Source: Micromonospora narathiwatensis
GTDB taxonomy: Bacteria > Actinomycetota > Actinomycetes > Mycobacteriales > Micromonosporaceae
Assembly (NCBI RefSeq): GCF_900089605.1
Contig: NZ_LT594324.1
Span: forward strand, 2,356,001 to 2,420,000
Reading direction: 5' to 3'
Length of the DNA stretch: 64,000 nt
Under the pieces are notes generated by a model. That model did not search any database and was not told where the DNA came from. It worked only from the letters and a program-made list of their open reading frames with translations. The position numbers and the translations under genes are program-made. Positions 33,703 to 41,765 of this stretch are shown here, piece after piece (within the stretch, counting starts at the first letter, position 1; each line of letters begins with the position of its first letter).

Positions 33703-35859
33703 GTGCCCCAGCTCGCCTTCGCCAACACGTTCTGGCAGAGCTACGACGTCCTGGAAAAGCCGGTCAAGGCCGGTGTTCGTAAGGCGATGGAGAAGTTTCA
33801 GCAGTTCAGCATCGCCGATCTGCACGCCGACAAGGGCCTGCACCTGGAGTCGGTGCACAACGCCCGGGACTCGCGGATGCGGACCATCCGGATCAACGAC
33901 TTCTGGCGCGGTGTGGTCCTCGCTCCTGACGACGGTAGCGACACGTTCCTGCTGCTGAGCGTCGTGCGGCACGACGACGCGTACACCTGGGCGGCGAAGC
34001 GCCTCTACACCGTCAACACGGCGACCCGGGCCCTGGAGGTCCGCAACGTCGTCGCGATCGAGCAGCTCACGCCTGCGTTCGAGAAGGCGGCAGCCAAGGC
34101 ACCGACGCTGCTCTTCGCCGGGCATTCGGACACCGTGCTGCGCGACCTCGGCATCGACGACCAGGTGCTGCGGGCGGTCCGCACGATCATCGACCAGTCG
34201 CAACTGGAGGCGTTCGGCACGCTGCTGCCCGAGGACCAGTTCGAGGTGCTGCAGTACCTCGCCGAGGGATTCTCGCCCGACGAGGTCTACCGTGACCTCG
34301 TCGCCGAGCGTCGGCCGTCCGACGCCACGCCGGAGCCGAGCGAGAGCCTGGCGATGGCGATCGCGAACACCACCAGCCGAATCACCCTCGTCACCCGGCC
34401 CGACGAACTCGCCGAGATCCTCGACAAGCCGTTCGAGGCCTGGCGGGTGTTTCTCCACCCATCGCAGCGGCGCGTCGCGTACCGGGTCTCCTACCACGGG
34501 CCGGCCCAGGTGACTGGCGGGCCGGGCACCGGGAAGACGGTGGCGGCGCTGCACCGGGTCAAGCACCTGCTCTCCCGTACGCCCGATGCTCGGGTGCTGC
34601 TCACCACGTACACCAATGCCCTTGCCGCGACCCTGCGGGAGCACCTGGCGCTGCTCCTCGGCGACGAGAAGCAGCTGGCGCGGGTGGAGGTGACCACGGT
34701 GAACGCCTTCGCCAACCGCACCGTGCGCACCCTCGCCGGCCGGGTGCCGACCCCGATCGGGGACGCCGATGAGCGGCAGGTCTGGCGACGGGTGTGCCGG
34801 AAGTTGACCCTGCCCTGGAGCGAGCAGTTCCTGGCTCAGGAGTTCCGGCACGTCATCCTCGCCCAGGACGTGCACAGCCGGGACGGCTATCGCGCGGCCA
34901 GCCGGCGCGGCAGGGGGTCGGCACTTGGCACCCGGCAGCGCGACCGAGTCTGGGACGCCGTCGAGATGTTCCAGGCCGAGCTGTCCGCGGCCACCTCCGC
35001 TACGCATTTGCAGATCTGCGCCCGGGCGGCGCAGTTGCTCGCCGACGCCGACCTTACCGTCCATGGGTTCGGGCACATCGTGGTCGACGAGGCGCAGGAC
35101 CTGCACCCGGCACAGTGGCGGGTGCTGCGGTCCGCGGTGTCGCCCGGCCCGGATGACCTGTTCATCACCGGCGACCCGCACCAGCGGATCTATGACTCAC
35201 GGGTGTCGCTCAGCGCCCTCGGCATCTCCGTCGCCGGTCGCAGCAGCCGGCTCCGCATCAACTACCGCAGCACCGAGGAGATCCTCTCCTGGTCGACCCG
35301 AGTCCTTGTCGGGTCGCGAGTCGATGACCTCGGTGGCGAGGGTGAGGACAGCCTCATCGGCTACCGGTCCCTGCTGCACGGCAAGCGACCGCAGGCGCAG
35401 GGGCATCCGACGCCGCAGGCGGAAGCCGCAGCCCTCGTCAAGCGGGTGGGGGAGTGGGTGGAACACGGCGTCGCGCCGAGTGAGATCGCGGTCTGCGCGC
35501 GGTTCAACACGACGCTGAGCAACGTGTACGACGAGTTGGCCGGTGCCGGCATCCCGGCGGTGCGGGTGCGGGACCAGCCGGGTGCGGACGTCGAAGGAAT
35601 ACGGCTCGCCACGATGCACGCGATGAAGGGCCTGGAGTTCCGCTGCGTCGCGGTGGTGGGGGCCACGGCGAAGGCCGTTCCCTTCGCCAAGGAGGTCACG
35701 CCGAGCGAGGTCGATCAGGTCCAGCACGACAGCGACCTGCTCCGGGAGCGCTGCCTGCTCTTCGTCGCCAGCACCCGCGCCCGGGAGGCGCTGTACGTGT
35801 CGTGGAGCGGCGAGCCAAGTCCGTTCCTGTCGTTTGTCTCTGGCAGCCAGCCCAGCTGA
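33703..35859 (+). CDS. UvrD/Rep-like superfamily 1 DNA helicase with extra N-terminal domain
   Basis: A 718-residue helicase. Residues 1-105 form a separate domain (FANTFWQSYDVLEKPVKAGV, then MRTIRINDFWRGVVLAPDDG and VVRHDDAYTWAAKR) that resembles the RelE/ParE-like fold often fused to such helicases. The SF1 core has Walker A GGPGTGKT at 272-279, Walker B DEAQD at 462-466, GDPHQRIYDSRVSLSALGI (motif III) and the later motifs RLATMHAMKGLEFRCVAVVG and LLFVASTRARE. The GTG at 33703 is preceded by CGGAGGG. It lies 31 nt after the GmrSD fusion and 15 nt before DUF6308, so it is probably the motor of that defence system. Confidence 0.88.
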   Translation: MPQLAFANTFWQSYDVLEKPVKAGVRKAMEKFQQFSIADLHADKGLHLESVHNARDSRMRTIRINDFWRGVVLAPDDGSDTFLLLSVVRHDDAYTWAAKRLYTVNTATRALEVRNVVAIEQLTPAFEKAAAKAPTLLFAGHSDTVLRDLGIDDQVLRAVRTIIDQSQLEAFGTLLPEDQFEVLQYLAEGFSPDEVYRDLVAERRPSDATPEPSESLAMAIANTTSRITLVTRPDELAEILDKPFEAWRVFLHPSQRRVAYRVSYHGPAQVTGGPGTGKTVAALHRVKHLLSRTPDARVLLTTYTNALAATLREHLALLLGDEKQLARVEVTTVNAFANRTVRTLAGRVPTPIGDADERQVWRRVCRKLTLPWSEQFLAQEFRHVILAQDVHSRDGYRAASRRGRGSALGTRQRDRVWDAVEMFQAELSAATSATHLQICARAAQLLADADLTVHGFGHIVVDEAQDLHPAQWRVLRSAVSPGPDDLFITGDPHQRIYDSRVSLSALGISVAGRSSRLRINYRSTEEILSWSTRVLVGSRVDDLGGEGEDSLIGYRSLLHGKRPQAQGHPTPQAEAAALVKRVGEWVEHGVAPSEIAVCARFNTTLSNVYDELAGAGIPAVRVRDQPGADVEGIRLATMHAMKGLEFRCVAVVGATAKAVPFAKEVTPSEVDQVQHDSDLLRERCLLFVASTRAREALYVSWSGEPSPFLSFVSGSQPS

Positions 35860-35874
35860 TCCCGAAGGAGAAGC

Positions 35875-36549
35875 ATGAAGGAGCCCCTGGCCTTCGCCGA
35901 GATCCTGGCCGTGCTGGATGATTCTCGCTCGGTCCCCGACCTTCAGCGCTACTTCCTGGCGGATGGCGATGCGGCATTCACCGGTGGGCAGTTCGACCGA
36001 CTTGGCGGCGGCGGGTGCCGTCCCGAAATCGCGAACATCCTTACCGCCGAGGACCTGATCGCGGTGGAACTGCTCAGTGTGGAGGTGCGGCCGCGCCCGG
36101 CGCTCGACCTGTTGCAGGGGCAGCTCGGCCGAAGGCTGGCGGCGGACTTGGCGAACATCCCCGTCAACGTCGAGCTGGGCGCTGACGACGCGTTCCCGCT
36201 GATCGTGAAGGGTGGTTACGCGGACAAGGCGTGGTGGACGCTGCGCGATGCGGACGACATCGGCTGGGTCATCGCCGGCAAGCTGCTCGCCCGCAAACGC
36301 CCGAAGCTCGTGCCGGTGTACGACGAGGTGGTGTCCTGCGCACTCGGCACCGGAAGCGGCTTCTGGGAGTGGCTGCACGGCAAGCTCCGCGAGGAAGGCA
36401 ATGTCCTGGCACAGCGCCTCGACGCCCTGCACGGGAAGGCCGGCCTGCCGGCGGCGGTCAACCGCCTTCGGGTTCTTGACGTCGTGTTCTGGATGCGACA
36501 CCGAGACGGCCATGGCGGTAGGGCGTGCCCCGGGCTGCGGCTGCCCTGA
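35875..36549 (+). CDS. DUF6308 family protein, second copy
   Basis: A 224-residue paralogue of the protein at 27296-27973. It shares the same ordered words: LQRYFLADGDAAFTGGQFDR, AEDLIAVELLSVEVRPRPAL, GKLLARKRPKLVPVYDEVVS, WLHGKLREEGN and VLDVVFWMRHRDG. Start ATG 35875 follows AAGGAGAAG. It is the third gene of the GmrSD-UvrD operon, as the first copy is the last gene of the kinase/RAMA extension of the type I RM operon. Recurrent association with two unrelated DNA-targeting systems suggests a shared accessory role. Function unknown. Confidence 0.8.
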   Translation: MKEPLAFAEILAVLDDSRSVPDLQRYFLADGDAAFTGGQFDRLGGGGCRPEIANILTAEDLIAVELLSVEVRPRPALDLLQGQLGRRLAADLANIPVNVELGADDAFPLIVKGGYADKAWWTLRDADDIGWVIAGKLLARKRPKLVPVYDEVVSCALGTGSGFWEWLHGKLREEGNVLAQRLDALHGKAGLPAAVNRLRVLDVVFWMRHRDGHGGRACPGLRLP

Positions 36550-36579
36550 CATCAGACGACCACGGTGGGGAGCGACAAG

Positions 36580-36846
36580 ATGCGCGAAATCACGGTTCGC
36601 CTCGACGGTGTGGACCCCGACAAGTACGCAGACATTGCGAACGCCATCTGGATGCAGATGAAGGCGACCGGCTGTGACTTCACCGTCACACCGGACGAGG
36701 AGTCTGTGCCAGACCAACTCGACAAGCGCTGGGACGAATACAGTCAGGTGTCGTGGGAGGAAGGTGGACGACGCGGCACCCCGCAGGCAGCCGCGGCCAG
36801 CGCGGACCGGGCTGACATCCGGGATCGTGCCGATTCAGACGAGTGA
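36580..36846 (+). CDS. 88-aa acidic protein, unknown function
   Basis: A small protein: MREITVRLDGVDPDKYADIA, then NAIWMQMKATGCDFTVTPDE, with a Ser/Ala/Asp-rich tail. The first half looks like a compact alpha/beta domain; the C-terminal part is probably disordered. The ATG at 36580 was chosen because GGGGAG lies 9 nt upstream; an in-frame GTG at 36565 overlaps that site. Its stop overlaps the next start (GTGA). No family was recognised. It lies between DUF6308 and a Cys-rich GIY-YIG-like protein and begins a chain of overlapping genes. Confidence 0.65.
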   Translation: MREITVRLDGVDPDKYADIANAIWMQMKATGCDFTVTPDEESVPDQLDKRWDEYSQVSWEEGGRRGTPQAAAASADRADIRDRADSDE

Positions 36847-37871
36847 CAATGCGAGCGAGAGGCGCAATGCACTCCGCTGAACGCGCCTGCGTCAACTGCG
36901 GCGAAGCCGTACACGGCCGGGCGAACTCGCGCCATCGTGGCCCGGACATCGCGTGGTTCATCCATTGTCACCCGTGCGCCGCCCTGGTCGCGGACCAGAT
37001 GGAGCCGCTCGACCTTTTGCCCGACGGCAGCGGCGCCGACATCTATCGGTGCCGAAACTGCGGCATCCACCGCGTCTGCCGCACGGGGTGGCGGACCCGG
37101 TGCCACGTCTGCCTGGACGAGCGCTCCTCCGGGCTCGCCCTGGCAGCCGGCGAGCGGCTGCTGTTCCGACTGCCGGCTGAGCCCGCCCTCGCGCAACAGG
37201 TAGGTCGGTTCGCCGGACTCTCTGGCGGCGAAGCCGTTCCCGTGCGTGCCGCCGCCGAATTCCAAGCCGCGATCGCACTCGGCGAGGAACTCGACCGGCG
37301 TCGCCGCGACGGTTGGACTGATCTGGCCGGTGACGTACACGGGCTGCCATGGTATGGCGAACGGCAGGCGACCTCGTCCCACGGGACCTGGGGTGTCCAC
37401 GCCCGCTGCGGGTCGTGGCAGCGGGTCCGCGACCGGTCATGCCCAGAGTGCCCGCCGGAGCCAGAGGACCGGTCGTTTACAGCGCTGCGGGACACGCCCT
37501 ACCTGCTGTACCTGGTGCGGCATCGCGGGCTGCTGAAGTTCGGTGTTGGCGGCGCGCGCCGAGTGCGGCAGCACCTGCTCGCGGGCGCGGAACTGGTGGA
37601 GGTCGTCGAGGGCCGTCACGCCGACGTCATCGCCGCTGAGGCGACCCTCAAGCGGCAGAAGCGGCATACGGCGGTGCCGCTGCGAATCTGGCGAACCTGG
37701 CGGATGCCGGCCTCGTTCGGAGCAGGCACCGAGGTGGTTCGAGCCGATGTTCGAATCCGGCTCGCGGACGTCCTGACCGAAGGCCAAGACGTCACCGGTC
37801 GTTTTGCGAGGTATGGATCCGCTGCCAAATATTGCGCGGACCCAGGTCTCAGAAGCAGCCCACGGCGCTGA
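36843..37871 (+). CDS. Cys-rich zinc-binding protein with C-terminal GIY-YIG-like domain
   Basis: A 342-residue protein. The N-terminal third has zinc-ligand-like pairs: CVNCGEAVHG, a HCHPC segment, YRCRNCGIHRVCRTGW and RCHVCLDE; a further CPEC occurs near 200. The C-terminal part (YLLYLVRHRGLLKFGVGGAR, RVRQHLLAGAELVEVV, IAAEATLKR) resembles the GIY-YIG fold, where L-Y-L-V and K-F-G-V-G take the place of the two strands, with R and E as active-site candidates. Such a protein could bind and nick DNA or RNA. GTG 36843 overlaps the preceding stop; ATG 36867 with GAGAGG upstream is an alternative start. The GIY-YIG assignment needs profile confirmation. Confidence 0.65.
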   Translation: MTMRARGAMHSAERACVNCGEAVHGRANSRHRGPDIAWFIHCHPCAALVADQMEPLDLLPDGSGADIYRCRNCGIHRVCRTGWRTRCHVCLDERSSGLALAAGERLLFRLPAEPALAQQVGRFAGLSGGEAVPVRAAAEFQAAIALGEELDRRRRDGWTDLAGDVHGLPWYGERQATSSHGTWGVHARCGSWQRVRDRSCPECPPEPEDRSFTALRDTPYLLYLVRHRGLLKFGVGGARRVRQHLLAGAELVEVVEGRHADVIAAEATLKRQKRHTAVPLRIWRTWRMPASFGAGTEVVRADVRIRLADVLTEGQDVTGRFARYGSAAKYCADPGLRSSPRR

Positions 37872-37874
37872 TGC

Positions 37875-38684
37875 GTGACGGTCACCCGAACGGCTATGGT
37901 CGATGGATCGTGGAACGCCTCCCCTCGACCATTGCCAGGCGGATCATGCGACTGTTGGCGGCAGGGGTGTGCAGCCGAGATCGATGCCGACCGTGTGCCC
38001 TCCGCACTCGCTCGCGATGGGCTGGTATTCATCCGGCAAGGCAGCATCGGCGGGGTCAGAGAATTGCTCGATCACTGGACCGAACCGGTCAGCCACCCAC
38101 ATCAGTCAACCGACGGACTGACGGTCATCGTGCCACGACACCGGTCCGTCGATGGGGAGAACGAAGCCGGATTCTCCGCTGCTGGCCTGTCTCCGCACAC
38201 AGACCGGAGCCTGGTCGCCCGGCCTCCCAGTGTGCTGGCCACGGTGATGGTTGTGCCGGCACTCACCGGCGGAGAGTCCGTACTGGTCGATGGGGCTCGC
38301 GTGCTGGCCCTCCTTCGCCGTGACTTCGACGACGGGGTGATCGCCGGGCTGAGACTGAGGCCACGAAGCGGCGGCAACGGACCACCCCTCATCGAACTGC
38401 GTGGCCGCCTCGCCCGTCTTCGCTATCGCGACGACCAAATCGGCAGCCCGCACAGCCTCAGCGGGCGGGAGGACGTCCTGGCGGCGCTCCGTCGCCTGAT
38501 CGCCGCGACGAGGAACAGGTTTCGTCTGGCCGACGGCGACGGCTATCTCGTCCACAACCACCGGGTCCTGCACGGGCGGACGGCATTCAGTGGTAGTCGT
38601 CGCCTGGTACGGCTGCTCGCCGAGGTTGAGGGCGGTCACCCGTACGCCTGGCTGAACCGGGGGTTCCGACTTGCGGATTCCTAG
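37875..38684 (+). CDS. TauD/clavaminate synthase-like Fe(II)/2-oxoglutarate dioxygenase
   Basis: A 269-residue protein (GTG start at 37875; the true start may be some 30 codons later, since residues 1-33 have little domain character). The iron facial triad is visible as H108-x-D110 (LSPHTDRSLV) and H233 (HNHRVLHGRTAF), and R243 (SGSRRLVRL) is placed to bind the 2-oxoglutarate carboxylate. Other words (LVDGARVLALLRRDF, ESVLVDG, NRGFRLADS) fit the family. It hydroxylates an unknown substrate. It overlaps the following gene by 14 nt and lies 4 nt after a GIY-YIG-like gene. Neighbourhood suggests a nucleic acid or small-molecule signal as substrate, but that is speculative. Confidence 0.8.
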   Translation: MTVTRTAMVDGSWNASPRPLPGGSCDCWRQGCAAEIDADRVPSALARDGLVFIRQGSIGGVRELLDHWTEPVSHPHQSTDGLTVIVPRHRSVDGENEAGFSAAGLSPHTDRSLVARPPSVLATVMVVPALTGGESVLVDGARVLALLRRDFDDGVIAGLRLRPRSGGNGPPLIELRGRLARLRYRDDQIGSPHSLSGREDVLAALRRLIAATRNRFRLADGDGYLVHNHRVLHGRTAFSGSRRLVRLLAEVEGGHPYAWLNRGFRLADS

Positions 38685-39699
38685 ACCCAGACCGACTTCG
38701 GCGCTCAGCTCGGAACGCGTCCGGCTTGCGGCGGCCTTGGCCAAGGCACCGGTGCCCGCCGACAGCGCCTTCCCGCTGGTGATCCGAGACGTCCTCGAGG
38801 CACACCCCGATCCCGAGCCGACGCTGCGTCAAATTCTCGATGACCGGACCGCCCGGGCGCGGCTGCGGTTCGCGGCGCTGTACGCGCTTCTGCTGCGCCT
38901 GCGGCGCGAGGAACGCCATGCCGAATACAGCGCAGTCGTCCGCCACTACGAGGGCGAATTCGGGGCGGAGCCGTACTTCGACACCTTCCGGGCGATCGTG
39001 GCCCGCACCCGGGGCGACCTCGCCTCGCTGCGCAGCGCCGTGGAGTACTCCCGGCAGGCGGTTGCCTCGATGCCGGACGTTGCCGCAGTGGTGCACCAAT
39101 TGGCTGCCTTCTGGGTGGAGTTCCTGGAACGCCTGGAGCAGCCGGGAAGTGCACGCGACCTCGACGAGGTGGAGCGGCATATCGACCGAGCGATCACCCT
39201 GTCGCAGGGCAGGATTGCCCACTATTTCGAGACGAAGGGCCGTCTGCTCGCGCTGCGTGGGGAGTTCGAGGCGGCCAGATCAGCCGTCGCACAGGCGATC
39301 GAGTTGGAACCGCGCACGTCCCGCGACTACCTGCGCCGACTGACCCAGTACCAAACCACCCGAATCCGAATCGACCTGATGCAGGAGCGGGCCCGGTGGG
39401 CTCAGGCTCATGATCGGTTCCGGACCGAGTTGACCGAGTTCAAGGCCCAGCAGCTCCAACTGCTCGGCCTGCTGGCGGCGGTCGTTGCATTCATCGCCAC
39501 CGCGGGTAACATCGCGAGTCAGAGCGAAGGAATAGACGGTGTTCGGCTGATGCTTGTGGCATCCGGCGCGGTTGGCGTCGTATTCGGTACCTTCTCCCTG
39601 GTCAACAACAGCGGCATTCGCCGAGTGATTGCCGCGGTCGTACTCGGCTGCGCGCTGATCGGAGCGGGGATTCTGGTGCCGGCCGCGTGGATGTCATGA
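38671..39699 (+). CDS. helical-repeat protein with C-terminal membrane helices, unknown function
   Basis: A 342-residue protein starting at TTG 38671 inside the end of the preceding gene. Residues 20-250 are helical and TPR-like (GDLASLRSAVEYSRQAVASM, DLDEVERHIDRAITLSQGRI, KGRLLALRGEFEAARSAVAQ). Three membrane helices follow at the C-terminus (LLGLLAAVVAFIATAGNIAS, LMLVASGAVGVVFGTFSLVN, VIAAVVLGCALIGAGILVPA). This tail-anchored layout resembles membrane-bound effectors of several defence systems. The stop overlaps the PP2C gene by 4 nt (ATGA). No named family was recognised. Confidence 0.7.
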   Translation: MRIPRPRPTSALSSERVRLAAALAKAPVPADSAFPLVIRDVLEAHPDPEPTLRQILDDRTARARLRFAALYALLLRLRREERHAEYSAVVRHYEGEFGAEPYFDTFRAIVARTRGDLASLRSAVEYSRQAVASMPDVAAVVHQLAAFWVEFLERLEQPGSARDLDEVERHIDRAITLSQGRIAHYFETKGRLLALRGEFEAARSAVAQAIELEPRTSRDYLRRLTQYQTTRIRIDLMQERARWAQAHDRFRTELTEFKAQQLQLLGLLAAVVAFIATAGNIASQSEGIDGVRLMLVASGAVGVVFGTFSLVNNSGIRRVIAAVVLGCALIGAGILVPAAWMS

Positions 39700-40514
39700 A
39701 AGACGAGCCAGCGGTGAAGGTACGAGCACTGATCACCACAGCGGGCGGCGCGAGGGCGAATGAGGACCGCGCCGGCCACCGGGGCACCCTGGCCTGGGTG
39801 ATCGACGGTGCCACCGACCTCTACCAGGATGGCGCGCTTCCCGCAGACAGCGATGTGCAGTGGCTTGTGGACACTGTCGACCAGCATCTGACGTCCGCCG
39901 GCGCGGACGGATACCGCGGGGCAGCCGCGACGCTGCTCGACATCGTCGCCGACGATGTCGCCAGGCAACAGCGGGCCTTGGGGTTCCCCACCGGTCGGGT
40001 CCCGCCCGCCTGCTCGATTGCACTCTGCGTCGACCAGGGCCTTCGGTATGACATCAGCCGGGTTGGTGACGCTACAGCCGTCGTCGCAGGTCGCGAACCT
40101 GCCGTCCTGGCCACCGGATACTTCGATCGCCGAGAGGCGGCGGCAGTCGAGATGGGCGAGGCCGACCCGCAGCGGGTGATCGCCGCGATGCACGAGCGGC
40201 GGCTTCACACCATGACCTCTGGCGACACCGAATCCGTCTTTTCCGGCCATCCTCGGCGTCAGTTGCGTCCACACAGTGTCGCCGGCACCTGGGTGGCCAC
40301 CGACACCATCCTGCTCTGCACCGACGGCTTCGCCCGGCTGGTCACCGACTATGGGCTTTACCAAGAGTGGGCAGACGTGATCACCGATGCCATCGAGCGC
40401 GGGCTGCCGTACCTGGAAGCGCTGATCCGGCAAGCCGAGGACGGGGCGGCAGGTGGCGGTCGCCGGTTCAAGCGGGCCGACGATGTCGCCGCCGTGCTGC
40501 TCACCCGCAACTGA
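39696..40514 (+). CDS. PP2C-family Ser/Thr protein phosphatase
   Basis: A 272-residue phosphatase. The metal site is formed by NEDRAG (E23, D24), the strand AWVIDGATD with D36-G37, later CTDGFARLV and the C-terminal RADDVAAVLL, which together give the PPM/PP2C pattern. The ATG at 39696 overlaps the stop of the preceding gene (ATGA), so it was preferred to the GTG at 39687. It would remove phosphates from Ser/Thr residues. The only kinase in the window, at 24522, lies in the other defence operon about 15 kb upstream. It is followed after 26 nt by a Nudix hydrolase. Confidence 0.85.
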   Translation: MKDEPAVKVRALITTAGGARANEDRAGHRGTLAWVIDGATDLYQDGALPADSDVQWLVDTVDQHLTSAGADGYRGAAATLLDIVADDVARQQRALGFPTGRVPPACSIALCVDQGLRYDISRVGDATAVVAGREPAVLATGYFDRREAAAVEMGEADPQRVIAAMHERRLHTMTSGDTESVFSGHPRRQLRPHSVAGTWVATDTILLCTDGFARLVTDYGLYQEWADVITDAIERGLPYLEALIRQAEDGAAGGGRRFKRADDVAAVLLTRN

Positions 40515-40540
40515 CTCCGCGCCCTGATGGAAGGACCCAG

Positions 40541-41002
40541 ATGACCGACCGACCCCCGTACCTGGTCGAGCGCAACCCAGGGTATTTCGAGTATCAACTG
40601 CCGATCTCCGTCAAGTTGGTTGTCGACTATCACGGTCGGGTTCCGTTGCTCAGGAACGAACGCGACGAGTGGGAGCTGCCGGGCGGCAAGCTCGAGGTGG
40701 GCGAAACACCCGAGGAGGGGGTGTGCCGGGAAGTCGCAGAGGAACTCGGACTGAGCGTCACCGGGGTCGACATCATTGACAGCTGGGTCTATGAGATCAC
40801 CCCGGTCCGGCACGTCTTCATCGTCAGCTACGGAGCCGTGTACCTGGGGGATGAGGAGCTCGCGTACTCCGCCGAGCACAAGGAGCTCGGGGTGTTCGCG
40901 TACGACGACGTGCCGGGGCTGCACATGCCGGAGCCGTACAAGCGGACCGTCGCCCGCTGGCGTGAGCGCAACCGGTCCTCGACCCACGCCACCTCCATGT
41001 GA
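40541..41002 (+). CDS. Nudix hydrolase
   Basis: A 153-residue protein with a perfect Nudix box at residues 49-71: G49-x5-E55-x7-R63-E64-V-x-E67-E68-x-G70-L. The N-terminal strand ISVKLVVDYHGRVPLLRN and the final helices are typical. It hydrolyses a nucleoside diphosphate linked to another group, such as a modified nucleotide or ADP-ribose derivative; the substrate cannot be told. ATG 40541 follows GGAAGGA. It lies 26 nt behind the PP2C gene and may be part of the same transcript. Confidence 0.9.
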   Translation: MTDRPPYLVERNPGYFEYQLPISVKLVVDYHGRVPLLRNERDEWELPGGKLEVGETPEEGVCREVAEELGLSVTGVDIIDSWVYEITPVRHVFIVSYGAVYLGDEELAYSAEHKELGVFAYDDVPGLHMPEPYKRTVARWRERNRSSTHATSM

Positions 41003-41084
41003 GCTGATCGTCGGAAGGGCCGCGGATCGTTACGGCGTATCCTCGGTGGCTCGGGAGCGTCCACGACTGGCGAGGGCGGGACGG

Positions 41085-41555
41085 ATGCGCGATCCAGACG
41101 ACTTCGATCTTGAGGAGATAGCGGCCGCGCTGGAGGACCAGAGCGCGTACGACCACCGGTGGTTGATCGACCCGGCAACCGGCGAGGTGCTGCTCTGGAC
41201 GGCCGATGGCGGCATCGACGGCAAGACGCCGGTGGACCTCGACGAACTCGACCTCGTGCTCATCGATCCGGCACCGCCCCGGGTCTGGTACCGGGACATG
41301 GCCGACTTCGCGGATCTGCTCAGCGACGAGGGCGCCGGCCGCAGGCTGCGGCGAGCGATCGAGGGCAAGGGCGCGTTCCGGCGCTTCCGCGGCGAGTTGT
41401 ACGAGGAGTATCCGCGCCTGGTATCGGCCTGGCAGGGCTTTCACGACGCCCGGGCGCTGCGGCGTGCGATCGACTTCCTGGTGGACAACGACCTCATCGC
41501 GCAGGAGGCGGCGGAACGCGCCCGAGCCGAGCATCTGGACCCGGCGGTGCCCTGA
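41085..41555 (+). CDS. UPF0158 family protein
   Basis: A 156-residue protein starting MRDPDDFDLEEIAAALEDQS. The words WLIDPATGEVLLWTADG, WYRDMADFADLLSDEGAGRR and LRRAIEGKGAFRRFRGELYE match the UPF0158 family, found in many bacteria and of unknown function. The start is set by GAGGG shortly upstream. It lies 82 nt after the Nudix gene and is convergent with a DUF397 gene; a small hairpin covers the junction. Confidence 0.85.
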   Translation: MRDPDDFDLEEIAAALEDQSAYDHRWLIDPATGEVLLWTADGGIDGKTPVDLDELDLVLIDPAPPRVWYRDMADFADLLSDEGAGRRLRRAIEGKGAFRRFRGELYEEYPRLVSAWQGFHDARALRRAIDFLVDNDLIAQEAAERARAEHLDPAVP

Positions 41556-41572
41556 CCGCTTGCCTCAGCGGT
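41555..41572. terminator. short hairpin between convergent genes
   Basis: ACCGCT (41555-41560) pairs with AGCGGT (41567-41572) around TGCCTC. It sits on the stops of the UPF0158 gene (+) and the DUF397 gene (-). The stem is only 6 bp, so its strength is uncertain. Confidence 0.35.
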
Positions 41573-41765
41573 GGGGCTGGGCCTTGACGGTGGAGAGGAA
41601 GGCGGCCCATCCGGGCTGGGTGAACCGCAGGCTCGGTCCGGATGGGTCCTTGGAGTCCCGTACGGCGACGACGTCGGGGAGGTTGGTGGCGACCTCGACG
41701 CAGTCGCCGCCGTTGTCGCCGCTGCGTGTGCTCTTGCGCCAGGCGGCGCCGGTCAGGTCAGTCAT
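41565..41765 (-). CDS. DUF397 protein, partner of the XRE regulator
   Basis: A 66-residue protein: MTDLTGAAWRKSTRSGDNGG, then DCVEVATNLPDVVAVRDSKD and FTQPGWAAFLSTVKAQPHR. It is a full DUF397 domain, closely similar to the one at 29492. The start overlaps the end of the XRE gene by 8 nt. The pair is on the minus strand, opposite to the left-hand pair, so both pairs point towards the DNA lying between them. Confidence 0.9.
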   Translation of the reverse strand: MTDLTGAAWRKSTRSGDNGGDCVEVATNLPDVVAVRDSKDPSGPSLRFTQPGWAAFLSTVKAQPHR

